Origin: Cryptomeria japonica
Taxonomy: Eukaryota; Streptophyta; Pinopsida; Cupressales; Cupressaceae
Assembly (NCBI RefSeq): GCF_030272615.1
Contig: NC_081405.1
Location: 152,378,113 to 152,442,112, forward strand
Reading direction: 5' to 3'
Length of the DNA stretch: 64,000 nucleotides
Under the pieces are notes generated by a model, which ran no database searches, was not told the origin of the DNA, and worked only from the letters and a program-made list of their open reading frames with translations. Numbering within the stretch: position 1 is the first letter of the stretch; each line of letters begins with the position of its first letter. Made by a program: the position numbers and the translations under genes. Below are positions 23,076 to 36,159 of this stretch, one piece after another.

Positions 23076-24274
23076 TTTTGAAAATTTTCAAATTTTTCTT
23101 TGATTCGGTTTTCGGATTTCGTACTTAGGGTTTTAGATCTGGTTTATTTTGGACTAACCCTTGCAGATCTAGCTAACTAAGTTTGTGCAGCTTGTTTTGG
23201 AAGCAAAAACGTTTTTGTTGAAGGCCCCTTTTTCACAAAGTCTTTTGGGTTTTCTAAAAATTTACCTAACTTGTGTGCTTGCAGGAAGGGGTGATCATTT
23301 GAAACAACCCAAACTACTAACAAATTTTGTTGCAGGTGCTTGGCTAGGGTTTTGTAATTTTGTTGTGTGCCTTGTTTTCATAGATTAGCAAACACTTCCA
23401 TTGGTGCACTAAAATTGAATCATTGTCTTTTGTGTCTTGAGCAATAGGCTCTTTTTGTTTATCTTTAGAGGGTCTGTCTTCCCGTGTGGTCATTAGGACT
23501 ACTAGTGAGAAGAGAACGACCCAAGTGGTAGCAAAAGAAAAGCCATCTTCTTCCAAGCCACTATAAACAAATGTATTCATGGTGAAAACTATGAATAACG
23601 TGTGTTGATTAGTTCATACCGACACTATGTCTCCCCATAAACCCGTTTGATCAAATTTATTTGATCATTTGTAGGGCGTAACCCCTACCGGCTGGGAGCC
23701 TTCTGTATTTACAGAGCTGAAAGTGCCGCATGTATGGCCACATGAGCGGATGCCCTTACTAGCACCTTTTTGTTTTAGAAGCCCAAATCCTTCTAGTTGT
23801 TGAGGCAGGAGGTCGGACCTCTGGTAGCGGTCCACACACATACGGTTCTTAGTAGAGATACAAAGTTCACCATGGGGAGTTTTCATGGGGACTGATGCTT
23901 GGCTGACCTGAGAAGTGAGTGCCGAGGGTGGATCCAGTGAGGTCAAGCATCTAAGTATCCGCTCTGAATAGCGTAGCCTCGGGGGTAAAACCCTATGTGG
24001 GATCAACAACTATTGTCTTGGCCAGCCATAAGAATTGTGCTTGTCTTATGTTAAACATTCAAACATTCAAGACCAAACAACAAAACATTGTGTCTTTTGT
24101 GTCTTTAAGTGTATGCAAAACATTTTACATCAAACAACACACTTTTGGAGTCTAAACACTTGCAAACATTGAGTCCTCGTCAACAGTGTCCTCTTGTCAC
24201 GAAAAACAGTCAAACAGTCGGATTTGGTCACAACAAAACAACTTCACAGATTGGAAAAATTGCACAAAGTTTAC

Positions 24275-24440
24275 AGAAACGCGTTTGTGTCTGTTTTAAC
24301 CGCGTCTGGGTCATCTAAGCGCGTTTGTGAAGGGCAGAATAGCGTCTGTGTTTTTAGAAGCGTCTGTGTCTAACAGAGACACGTCTGTGTCTGGGAATCG
24401 CGTCTGTGAAGTATACAGAAGCGTCTGTGTCAGGAATTGA
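24275..24440 (+). repeat. CGCGTCTGTGT motif array 2 (gag-pol leader)
   Basis: About eight further imperfect copies in the same orientation, ending about 490 bp before the gag ATG. Confidence 0.8.
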
Positions 24441-24923
24441 AAACTTTTACAGTCCAGCAAACAAAGGAAATCAGTTTTGGAATACTTGAGCTTCCTAGGT
24501 TGTCTCTTCAGGTTTCATCTAGCATTCAACCTGTCCTTGGGTCTCATACAGTCCATCATTGCTTCACATCTCATTTTACATTCATACTTGTCTAAACTTT
24601 AGTCAAAAAGGTCACTTGCTTGTCTTCACTATACTCTTTCAACACACTACATACAACTACACTTTGCTAAGTGGTCCCTCATCAAGGTTTCTTACCTTTG
24701 GGTCTCATTTGGTCTTACTTAGAGTCAAGGTCGGCTTACCTCATCAAGAGAAACAATCATCTCTTTGGAAGTCACACCTACTCTACTACTTACATACTTG
24801 GTCTTACACTTTGGACATTGCAAGTACACCTCAAGATTCATTTACACTCCATACAACTCTTGCTCTTCCATACTCTTTTCATTTTTCATCTAGTCTCTCA
24901 CATCTTGGTCAAACACCTAGTTC

Positions 24924-27245
24924 ATGGTTGAAACCCGCCTTCAAAAATCTAGGAGAATAGCTAAAGAAGCTCAAGAGTCCGCAAACATGAGTTCTTATGA
25001 GTATGACAATGATTTATTCTTCAATCCTGAGCACACTACATTACCCGACATGGATGTTTATAGAAACAATCCAAATGTGGAAACCACAGACACTACAAAC
25101 AACAATGCTACACACAATGACAATGTGGACAACTTTTCAATACAATCAGCAGATATAGAAGAATCCATAATGAATCCTCATTTCAATAGATTGGTTGAAG
25201 AGATAATGAGGAGAGATAGATAGTACTTTTTACACATGATGGCACAAAGTGGAGCTAAAATACCTCATGACTTTGACATGTCTCAACTTATGGAAAGTCG
25301 ACCCTCACAACAAACTCAATCCAACATGGATCAAAGGAGACCCAATAGTGGGGGAAATAGAGGACCGAATATGATGCTTGAGTCACCATCAGTTTTGCTT
25401 CAAAAACCAGAAATCCCACATACACAAGCTCAAACATATGATACTTACCTTCCAAGACCATTATGGAAGCCTCATGCAGACAGATATGCTCAATCACATG
25501 CTCAAGCTATGGATCAATCAAAACAAGGGGATACTCAAAGGCATGGTCAAAATTTGGACATAAGCAAACCTCACGTCAAATTTGGGGGCAACACAATGGA
25601 AAATGAAATGCCTATAGAATATGGTATATATGCACAAAATAGATATGGGGTTCCTCAACATGAAGCTATGCCAAGTGCTCCCTATATGCCGCATCAATAT
25701 AGACCTCCATATGGACATGTCTACGATCGGTATCATCCATACATGCAACAAGCTCCTCCTCAAATGGGTGTTTCAAACATGGGGTATGCTACAAGAAATC
25801 AATCACCACCTAAAAACAATTTGGAACAACAAATAAGAGATTTACAAAAGAAAATGGAGGACATGAGTACGACAAAACCAACATATACTATGAGAGATAT
25901 ATGTCCTTATCCCTTTGATAAGAGCATTCCAATGCCTCCATTTCCTGCACACTTTGTGACGCCAAAATTTGACAAGTATAGAGGGAAAGGAGACCCCAAG
26001 GCACACATAAGACAATTTTTCACAACCTGCATTGAGGTAGCGGCAGAAGAAACATACTTGATGAGGTTGTTCCTGCAGAGCTTAGGCGATCAAGCTATGG
26101 AATGGTTTTCTCAATTACCTCCTGGTATTAAGTCATGGGGTGACTTAGCAGAGGCATTCATTCAGCATTTTTCTTACAATATAGAAACAGATATCTCAGT
26201 CACTACTCTATGCAATACTAAGCAAAAGGAAGGAGAATCTTTTGCAACATTTTTACAAAGATGGAGAAATTTAGCTAGCAGATGCTCTTGCGAAATCCCA
26301 CAGAAACAAATGATAGAAATGTTCACTCAAAACATTAAAAAGGATATTGGCTATGATCTCAGGATATTGGCTATGATCTCAGGAGTCATTAAGATATTCA
26401 AAGAAAATAAAGAGGACTTTAAAGGAAAAGACAAACCAAAATTTTGGAACAAGAACAAGAACACAGTTAATGATGGTGTTGTTGATGCCAATATAGTGAG
26501 ACCCAAGTTCATCTTTTCTGGATCAAGTTCTACAAACAATCAAGTGAACACTCAAACAACTTCTAGACCACGAAGGAAGTACACCCCATTGGGAGAACCA
26601 CTTGAATCAGTATTCAAAAAGCTTGTGGCAAACAAAGTGATCACAGTTCCAGATTTTCCTCCATATGAACCAAAGGTCAAACCAAACTGGTGGAATGATG
26701 ATGAGTATTGTGAATTTCATAAGAGCAAGGGTCATAAGACAGGAAATTGCCATCGACTGAAGAACATTGTGCAAGATCTCATTGATAGAGGTGACATTGA
26801 GATTCAGGGACATTCATCTAATCAAGAACATGAGATGATTAAGGAACCATTCCCAAAACATGACAAGGGAAAAGGCAAAGTCACAGATGATCAAGCCAAT
26901 TACACTAGAGCACCTTACAATTATGATTCTACTATCAATCATATCTCAATGGACAATCATATCTCTACTATTACCATCAAGAACAAAAATCCTGAGAATC
27001 CTCCTCAGCGACCCAAGATTGTCCTAAGAGGTGTTGGATCTTCTTCTGAACCTACCTCTGAATGTCATGTTACAACTCGTCGAGGTAAAATCATGTTGCT
27101 AGGTGCCTCCACTAAGAATACCGCTTCCTCATCAACCAAGCCTGTGTATGACCTTGTAGAATAGTTAGGGAAGACACCCGCGCTCATCTCCATCCTTGAG
27201 CTCTTACGTATATCCCCCGCTCATAAAGCTATCCTTGACAAAATC
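24924..27245 (+). pseudogene. Element C Gag, in frame with pol
   Basis: ATG at 24924 opens a frame continuous with pol apart from TAG at 25221-25223 and TAG at 27162-27164. At the latter, element E has a Gln codon in otherwise matching sequence, so it is a CAG to TAG change. Residues 100-300 are Gln/Pro/Met-rich. The Gag domain spans about residues 348-466 (YRGKGDPKAHIRQFF...QAMEWFSQLP...LCNTKQKEGESFATFLQRW). A C-x2-H-x4-H-x4-C knuckle (CEFHKSKGHKTGNC) starts near residue 596. A 20-bp tandem duplication at 26341-26380 replaces a helical stretch present in E. Gag would assemble particles around element RNA. Confidence 0.85.
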
Positions 27246-30200
27246 TTGAGAGGCACTGTCATTCCTATTGATCTGAACGTGGACCAGTTTCAAGTCATGG
27301 TGGGATACCTTTCCATTCCACATTCTCTTACATTCACAGAAGCCGATGACGCCTCCATAAGTCAGCCTCATAATGCACCTTTACACATTGAAGCCTTCAT
27401 ACACAAACATCGAATAAAGCGAGTCTTCATAGATGGAGGAGCTGGTCTAAACATTTGTACATTGAGCACCATTAAACAATTGGGATATTCTGATAAAGCT
27501 ATGAATTCTACAAACCAAATCACCATCAAGGCATATGATGATGAAGAACGCTCATCCAAGGGCACAGTTACCTTACCTCTAAGAATTGGGCCAGTCACAA
27601 AGGATGTGGTTTGTCAAGTCCTAGATCTAGATCTCACATACAACATATTTCTAGGACGTCCTTGGATTCATGAAATGAGGGCAGTCCCATCAACATATCA
27701 TCAATGCATTAAGTTTCCTCATAATGGAGTCGAGGTAATAGTTAACGGTGATCCTAATCCGTTCATATATTGCAATAACCTGAGATCACATACTGAGACC
27801 ATCATTCCCAGTAATCGTGAGGCTACTCCTTCTTCGGCATACATTGATCCTGAGTCATTGAAACCTTCGACATCAAAACAAGGTGAACTTAAAGGCAAAT
27901 TTCAAGACAAAGGCATGGGAGAATACACTTTAAATCAGACCATGTTTTTACGACAAGTCATGAGCTCTCCAAAAGAATATGGAAGGCCACATTCTAACAA
28001 GCAAATCTCCATCATGATACTCAAATGGGATCCTACTACCTTTCAAAGATGGGGCGAACTAGAAGAGGAAAATTTATACAAAATGCTTTACAAAGACATT
28101 GAAGAGGACACACATGATCAGATTAATATACCCTGTGAGAACTATGGCAAGGGCTTCAAGATTCTACAAAGATTCGGGTATGATGGAAAAATCCCTCTTG
28201 GGTTATGCAAAGAAGGCATCATGGAGCCCTTACAACCTGAGCTAACTACAAAAAGGGAACGCTCAAAGGGACTTGGTTTTCTGACTTCCAAGACCCATAC
28301 TAAAAGGACAGAAGCGACATCACAAATCAAAATTGCCAAAGTTCAAGAAGAGGAGTACTATTCCACGGATTCCAACGAATGGGAATGGGGTTCAGACAAA
28401 TCCTCCAGTGACTATGAGCTCACTGAGACATTCAGAGAGCCATATGAACCCACAGAAGAAGAGGAATTTTATAAAAGGTTCAGAGTTGGTCAAGAACCAA
28501 CCCATAAGGATTCCGCACAATCTTCGTTTCAAGGTCTTAGGTCGAAATCACATAGGATGAGGACACCTGTCCCGGAAGGTACTACTAGTGATGACAATTT
28601 GGATTCGCTCACGATCGAAACTGATGAGGAGAGTGCCATCGATGACCTCGACGATTGCCTCGACATACCCAAATATAACCACATCTTCACTCTTCGCCCT
28701 GCAAATTTCGAAAACATTAAAGACCTTCCCCTTGTTCATCCCCAACTCATTGACTGGGATTATGAAGGACTAGCACAATTTGATACATTTCAAAATGACG
28801 AAGCTATTATTGACTATCTTGGCATACGAGATGATCTTCCCCTTGGAGACCATAAAGCAGGATACACCATAGAACTCAACAACATGGCATATTTTGGTGA
28901 GGGTGTCAAACCTTCCAGTCGCAAAAATGTGAAAATAAGAACAAAACAAGGATCTTATGGCGAAAACCACACTGTGGCGCTATCTGATTCCAAAAAAGTA
29001 AAAAGAAAGGACGTATCTGAGGGTGAAAACCTCTCTGAGGCACCCGAAGATGGAAGGCTCGACATTCTCCCAGCATCATATGAGGAAAAATCATCCATGT
29101 TGGTAGAGGAGACTATCAAGACAAACATTGGTACAGAAGAGGTTCCACACAACATATTCCTGGCTCAATCCTTGATAGAGTCCGAAAGGGCAAAATTCAT
29201 AAGCTTCTTCAAGGAACGACAAATCAACTTTGCATGGTCATACGCTGATATGCCTGGACTAGATCCGGATTTGGTAATGCATCACTTGACAGTCAAACCG
29301 GGGGCAAAGCCAGTGAAACAAAAATTAAGAAAAATGCATCCGCAAGTGGCATTACTAGTCAAAGTAGAGTTGGAGAAATTATTGGATGTCGGATTCATAT
29401 GCCCAATTGATTATCCCAAATGGATCTCCAGTTTAGTACCTGTCAGTAAACCAGATCGCAGCATCAGGATATGTACAGATTTCAGAGACATCAATAAAGC
29501 TTGTCCAAAGGATGACTTCCCATTACCAAACATTGACTTGATCGTGGATCTCACAGCAGGTCACGAAATTTTATCTTTAATGGACGGATTTTCTGGTTAT
29601 AACCAAATCAGGATTGCACCCGAAGATCAACATAAAACATCATTCACTTGTCCATGGGGAACTTTCTGTTGGAATGTCATGCCCTTTGGGCTGAAAAATG
29701 CAGGTGCTACATATCAAAGAGCAATGACCACTATCTTTCATGATCTCATGCACATAACCGTGGAAGATTATGTTGATGATCTCTTGGAAAAATCAATAGA
29801 CAGAGATACACACTTGGACATACTTTCAGTCGTCTTTGATCGGTTGGAAAAATACAAGGTAAAGTTAAACCCAAAGAAATGTGTCTTTCGAGTAACCTCC
29901 GGGAAGCTCCTAAGATTTATTGTGTCTAAAAGAGGAATCGAAGCCGATCCAACAAAAGTCAAGGCTATCTTGGACATGCCGCCACCCAGAAATATCAGTC
30001 AACTCCGATCCTTACAAGGGAGACTCCAGTCTATACGAAGATTCATAGCACAACTTGCAGATAAGTGTAATCCTTTCCAACACTTGCTACATAAAAACAT
30101 CAAGTTCAAATGGGATGAGAACTATCAACAAGCTTTTCAGACGCTCAAAGACTATCTTTTGAATCCGCCAGTTTTGATGCCACCAATTCCAGATCAGCCT

Positions 30201-32389
30201 TTGTTACTATACATATCAGCTACTCCAACAGCACTAGGGGCACTCCTAGCACAACAAGTTGCTGACGGCAAGGAAAAAAAGTATACTATATCAGTCGCAC
30301 ATTGGTGGGATATGAGCTAAACTACACACCAATCGAGCGTGCATGTCTCGCTGTGGTCTTTGCTTCACAAAAATTACGACATTATATGCTCACTCATAAG
30401 ACTAAGTTGATTGCACGAATTGATCCACTAAAATATCTTCTCAACAAAGCTACACTTACTGGACGACTGGCCAAGTGGGTAATGATCCTGAGTGAATTCG
30501 ACATCGAGTATGTGGACAAAAAAGCAATAAAAGGACAAGAAATTGTAGATAAATTAGCAGATGCCCCCATGATAGATGATGTTCCTCTACAGTCAGAATT
30601 TCCAGATGAGTCCATTTTAATGATATCACATGCAAAGCCATGGCAACTGTACTTTGACGGCTCATACACACAGCATGGGGTAGGAGCTGGTATACTCTTT
30701 ATAACTCCTTAGGACAATTCTATACCAAAATCATACCGCCTATCATTTCCTTGCACCAACAATATAGCAGAATATGAGGCATTAACAATTGGATTACGAA
30801 TTGCAGTTCAGTGAAAGATCCAAGAACTTCGTGTTTTGGGGGATTTTCAACTTGTCATCCGTCAAGCAACTGATGATTATCAAACAAAAGATAAAAAACT
30901 AATGTCTTACAAGCAACTGGTGGATGATTTGAAACAACACTTCACAAAGATAGATTTTGAGTAGATACCAAGAGAGCAGAATCGTGTTGTAGACGCCATG
31001 GCTACAATTGCTTCACTAATTGATCTACCGCAAAATGAGACCTGCTATGAGTTCCTGGTAGACAACCTGTTGATTCCTTCATATGAGATCATTCCTACTG
31101 AAATGATATGCATTGTTGGTCCCGAATCCCAGTTATATGGTTCCATATTCACATATCTCCGCGACAATATCCTACCTCCTGATCTATCAAACAACCAATG
31201 CCGCACTTTCATTCGCCAATCTTCTCGATATGTCATTCTAGCTGATATCCTATACCGACGAGATCTAGATGGAACTCTTCTTAGATGTTTAGAAAGCGAC
31301 GAAGCTCAGATTGCGTTACATGAAGTGCATGAGGGGATATGTGGTCCGCATACTAGTGGTCCTACCTTGGCCAAGAAACTCATCAGGACTGGATATTATT
31401 GGCCCAATATGGAAAAAGACTCATATCAGTTTGTCAAGAAGTGTAAGCAATGTCAAATTCATGGAGACCTCATACATGCACCAGCACAAGAACTACAACC
31501 ACTAGCGTCTCCTTGGCCCTTTTGTTAGTGGGGACTCGATCTCATAGGCAAGATTCACCCTCCTTCTTCCAATGGTCATAAATTCATTATCCCAGCCACA
31601 GAGTATTTCACAAAATGGATTGAAGCCGTGCCTCTCACACAAGTTACTGGGAAACAAATCGCTACCTTCATTCTGAACTATATCATTTGCCGATATGGTA
31701 TTCCCAATTCCATTATCACTGATAACGGGCGTCCCTTCAAAAATCAGGATGTTCGTGAACTCTGTGACCGCTTCCATATTTCCCATCGTTTCTCCACACC
31801 ATATTACCCCCAAGGTAATGGCCAAGCTGAGGCGTCTAACAAAATAATTCTTAAAATTCTCAAAAAGACAGTCGACGACGCTGGCCATAACTGGCATATT
31901 CAACTCAATCCTGCACTTTGGGCCTATTGTACAAGTGTCCGCACACCTACAGGAGCTACACCCTACTCACTTGTCTACGGCGCTAAAGCCATCTTGCCTA
32001 TTGAGGTCGAGTTACCTTCTTTACAGGTCTCTTTGAGAAATATAATCAACGATGAAGATAACAGGGTCTCTCGCTTATAAGAACTAAAACTGCTGGATGA
32101 ACGAAGACACACTGCTTTTAATCACCTCAAGGCTTACCAACAACGAATGAGTCGTAGCTACAATCACAAAGTCAAGCCTCGCACATTTGAGGTAGGTGAC
32201 TTAGTCCTCAGAGAAAACCCCAAGAATCAGCAAGACAGAGATAAGAAGGGCAAGTTTGAACCAAACTGGCTTGGTCCTTACATCATCACAGCAGCATATG
32301 GATCTGGGGCATATCAGCTCTCAACTACAGAAGGCGAACCTTTCGAGGATCCTATCAACAACATGCACCTTCACCGGTTCTACACATAA
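27246..32389 (+). pseudogene. Element C pol: protease, G-patch, RT, two RNases H, integrase
   Basis: Protease: FIDGGAGLNICTL near 27427 with downstream LGRPWIHEM. A G-patch-like segment follows at 28140-28290 (GKGFKILQRFGYDG...GLGF). RT: about 29370-29990, YVDD at 29769-29780. First RNase H: about 30100-30560. A +/-1 frameshift in the A-run at 30271-30278 moves the frame. A second, archaeal-type RNase H starts near 30640 (YFDGSYTQHG...EYEAL). Integrase: HEVHEGICG...CKQCQ zinc module near 31320-31450, then Asp in WGLDLIG, Asp in ITDNG and Glu in GQAEASNK with 35 residues between the last two. It ends at 32389. Nonsense codons at 30710, 30812, 30962, 31526 and 32078 are all explained by C to T or G to A against element E. 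Dual RNase H marks the Tat clade. Confidence 0.88.
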
Positions 32390-34124
32390 TTTTCTGGAAT
32401 ATCCTAATGCAAAAATACAAAAAAAATCAAAAAAATTCAAAAATACAAAAAAAATTATAAAACAAAAAAATTGTTACTTGGTGAAAACCTGGCAAACAGG
32501 CGCCTTGTGACACAAAAAAAAAATTAAAAAAATTGAAAAATCCAAAAAAGTAAAGAGAAATAATTTTGTCCAACGGTGAAAACCACTTCGGTGGCGCCCT
32601 GGGCAAGTACCATGGTAAAAACTGGGTCACCAGCGCCATGCGTAGCGACTTTGCTCCCCCCTCCTTCAAGATTCCCTTTCATCTCTCACTTTGCACACAC
32701 TCACAACCTATTCACTCAGAAAAAACTTACCCATTCCCATCATGGCTTGTTATTGATCTACCCAAGATTGGTTAGCCATTCATAATAACCCCCCTTTTTT
32801 TTCACTCCCTTTCCATCCATAATAAATCGAATCCTATCTGTGACTACGGCAAAATCCTATGTCTAGTGATGGGTGTGGAACTGAGAACATCACATGTTTC
32901 GAGGAGTATAGTTTCTTCCAGCTTCCTTCAAGTCTATCCGCGCACAATCCGCAATAAAGCAACATTTGCATCACAGATCCGCAATAAAGTTTCGTCTTCT
33001 CCGCAATAAAATATCAGTTTCATGAATTCAGTTAGTTTCAGATGAGACACAGCAGCAACAATGGGCTTCAACAAAATCAAATCTTTCAACAGACTCAGAC
33101 AACATATAGTTCAGTGCTATCTATCCTTTTTGTGAAGGTAAACATTGTGACCACAATCAAACATGACTTATACAAGTGACAAGAGACACTAAACTTGAGG
33201 ACTACAGTGGATGTTGGTGTCGAGTCTTGGTTTTCTTTTGATTTTATCTTTTGGTGACATGTCTTTTAGCTTTTCCAGGATGTCTTTGACTAGAGATTCT
33301 ATCTCTAGGATGTCTTTGACTAGAAAGGCGAGGATGGGGTATCGTCACCTATTTTGTTTGCTGTCTGTGGATTGTCTTTTAGTAATGCTATGACTTGTCC
33401 AAGGATATGAGGACACTGTGAGTCTAGTATGAACTGGGGCACTCCTTGTTTGTGACTGTCTTATCTCCATGCAAACAGGTACAATGACTTTCTGGGTCGA
33501 ACATATGCCTCGATTGTCATAACCTATTTTGCCATAATAAAGCTCAATGATGATAACGCACAAGAAGCTCTTTCACGTTCATATCTTCTGTCTTCCATCC
33601 CCCTTTCTTAATTGACTTCCATCGTCCTTCTTGAGTCCACGTAGCTTGCTATCACATGACTGAGTATAATGACATATCAAAAACATTTGCATTTCATGTA
33701 GTTTGCACCTGCATTACCACATATAAGCATTTCATACATACATATAGATATCACAATTGCATCACATCCTGCATACCACACTTGTTAGCACAATTTACAT
33801 TTGCATTATCATATTCACTTGCATCACATACATTCACATTTGCATATGCATACACATATAAAACACAAAAGAACAAAAATATTGCATTGCATCATATCAT
33901 TATCATACATCATAGAAGCATCACACAAAACATACATCATAGAAGCATCTCATCACATAAGGTACAAATTCCTATAGCTGCCGCAAAAATGAATCATCTC
34001 TCATATATAATCAAATGTGTCATGATACAATGATGTCAAAAGAATCATATGGCTACAAAATCACCTGCAGGTGTCTACAATACAAAAAATGGTACAAATA
34101 CTGATACAAGGGAGCCCTCTATGG
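32390..34124. other. Element C region between convergent genes
   Basis: No protein domain. It contains A-rich tracts at 32405-32560 and the repeat of CCGCAATAAA (three AATAAA at 32953, 32983 and 33005), which could serve polyadenylation of the gag-pol transcript. AGGATGTCTTTGACTAGA occurs twice near 33277-33326. A CAT/CATA-rich low-complexity stretch fills 33660-33960; a comparable low-complexity stretch lies between pol and the antisense gene in H and in the 3' region of E. Confidence 0.6.
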
Positions 34125-36110
34125 CTATGATGAACTCCCTCCCTCGGAGCCGCCTGGCCTCAACGGACTCTGAGCTATAGAAGGACCTGCTCCAGGATCA
34201 CCCTGCCTGTCTGGTGGTGGTGGAGGACCCATGACCCCACCACTAGATGCCTGCCTCCTCTGACTCCCTCCCGTGGCCGTTGCTGTCCGCGATGGTCTAT
34301 GGAAGCTCCTCGCCTGTTGATCTGCTGGCACTGCACCATAGTAGAGGTCCCTCCAGTAACCTATCTCCTCTCCGGCTCACAAGACATATGCGTAGCCTGC
34401 TCCTGCGTCCTCCGCCGCCTGCCTCCCTGCCCTCAGAGCTGTCTCAGCCTCAGTGTAGCCCTGGATAGCCTGATCTCTCTCCCGCTCAGTATCTCTGAGC
34501 CTGGTCCCGAGTCGATCTCTCTCCCTCTCCAACTCCTGGATCTCGTCTGCCTGGCCCTGGCAGATCTCCCTCAGCTCTAGCAGCTCATCCTCCTCTGGAT
34601 CCCCACCCTCAGCCTCTGCCTGTGGCTCTCCCTCTGCGGGTGCCTGCCCCTGTACCTGTATCGGTGCCTGAACAGGTACCTGTCTCTGTGCATGCCTAGG
34701 TACCTGCACCTGTCTCTGTCCCTGTGCCTGTACTGACACCTGTCCCTGTACCTGTCCCTGTCTCGGTCCCTGTGCTCTAGGACCCTATGCTGCTGGTACC
34801 TGCAGGGGCAATCCACTGCGACCCCTCACCACCTGGGCCTGTCCCTCCTGTCCCCCCGCCCTCTGAGGTGCCACCCTCCTCTCCCCAACTACTCCCCTCC
34901 GCCTCCGTCGGCCTCGACCTCCATCACCCCCACCACCATCATCATCATCTCCTCCTGCATCTCCCTCCAGTAGCTCCCCTGGATCTGTCAGTCGAGGGAA
35001 TGGATGCTCTGCCCAGTAAGCTGTATACTCTGCATCCATGCCTGCATCCTCAATCTCCGGCCACATATCCCAGGGTAGGGGCATCATCTCTGCTAGCTGT
35101 GTGACGACCTGATCATATGACAATAATGGCCCGAACTACGCCTAATCCCTCACTGTGCGGGCATACATACCCGAGCCTCATGGCATCCTCTGGATCCTGC
35201 CAAACTGTCTGCCTACCCTGTCCACCAGCTGTCTCTCCAATATGTAGGGCATCCGCCCAATCAGATATCTGCTCCTGAAAGTATACGGCAGCTCCACTGC
35301 GTCATCCTCCCACTCCTCGCACCCCAGGTACGGCCTCCAGATGACTACATCAATGTCATCTATCACACGTCTCCAGTGCTCTAACCTGCCAATCCGAGGT
35401 TGTGAAGTAATCATATCATAAAGATGCACAAAACTCCATCCGTGACCCCTGTCTCTGAAGTGTATCGGCCGTGTGATAGGCAGATGCTCATACGCCCAAA
35501 CCTGTAGCAGTGTCACTCCGCAACCCAGTCCCACTGATCCATGGTAGACGAACTGATGCAGCTCATAATACAGATGTGCCAAAACACATGGACCCCATGC
35601 ATATGTGGTGTGCTCAGTCACCAATATCTCCGGTGCTCCTCCCCAGCCCACTGCCAACCCCCGTGTCGCTCTGTCTGGACATAAGAACCCACTGATGACT
35701 CCTCCAATCACAGCTGGCAAAGCTAACCTTGTCGCAGTCATGGTATCCCATGCCACATGCCCTGCTCTCATCTCTAGCTCGGGATCCTGGAACACCCGTC
35801 TCAGCGCCTCTTTGTCTGCATCTCGATCGTATGGGATCAGCTCTCCATCGATCAGTATGTGCAATATCCTGTACACATCCTCAAGGGTCACTGTCATCTC
35901 CCCCATCGGCAAATGAAAAGTGCAAGTCTCGGAGTGCCATCTCTCCGCCAGCCCAGTCAGCAAACTCGTGTTCACCCGAAACTCAGGCACATATAATATG
36001 TGTCTCAATCCCATCTCCTCAATAGCAGCTTTGTTCTCAAACGACAACTCTGGTCGCAATCTCTGTGTGGACGGGAATCTCTCCCGTGACTCTAGCACAG
36101 GCAAATACTC
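34125..36110 (-). pseudogene. Antisense PMD-coiled-coil gene of element C, exon 2
   Basis: Runs opposite to gag-pol. From the acceptor CTGCAG at 36116-36111 a frame of 661 codons reaches a stop at 34125. It is broken by five nonsense codons (near 35178, two near 35136-35144, 34785, 34377), each explicable as CGA to TGA or CAG/CAA to TAG. Residues about 30-305 form a plant mobile domain: LAERWHSETCTFHLP, EMTVTLEDVYRIL, then GVTLLQVWAYEHLPI and a C-terminal RQFGRIQ. Next come an acidic then Arg-rich stretch, a Gln/Gly/Val low-complexity tract, a charged coiled coil near 34400-34560 (ELERERDRLGTRL) and a Pro/Gly/Ser-rich tail. PMD proteins such as MAIN/MAIL act in plant nuclei in gene and transposon silencing. 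Element H has a colinear relative. Confidence 0.8.
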
Positions 36111-36159
36111 CTGCAGTCAAACAATCAAATCATGTCAGTCATCGTGGCATTCACTATTT

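Larger units (their letters stand above)
22721..24923 (+). other. Element C long leader
   Basis: 2.2 kb before gag with no credible protein. It contains two arrays of a CGCGTCTGTGT-like motif (22801-23075 and 24275-24440). Between them, at about 23600-24010, is a block with unusually high GC for its surroundings and several short complementary segments. Short frames here are broken or AT-driven. Confidence 0.65.

Noticed and set aside
22801-23091. Frames through the CGCGTCTGTGT arrays encoding Arg/Thr- or Cys/Val-rich repeats (also 36570-36788)
   Set aside because: They arise from the repeat itself, are not conserved between the three arrays, and one set lies in a predicted intron.
34787-35104. 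Plus-strand Pro/His-rich frame opposite the antisense gene
   Set aside because: Shadow of the acidic and Arg-rich region of the antisense PMD gene, without a domain.
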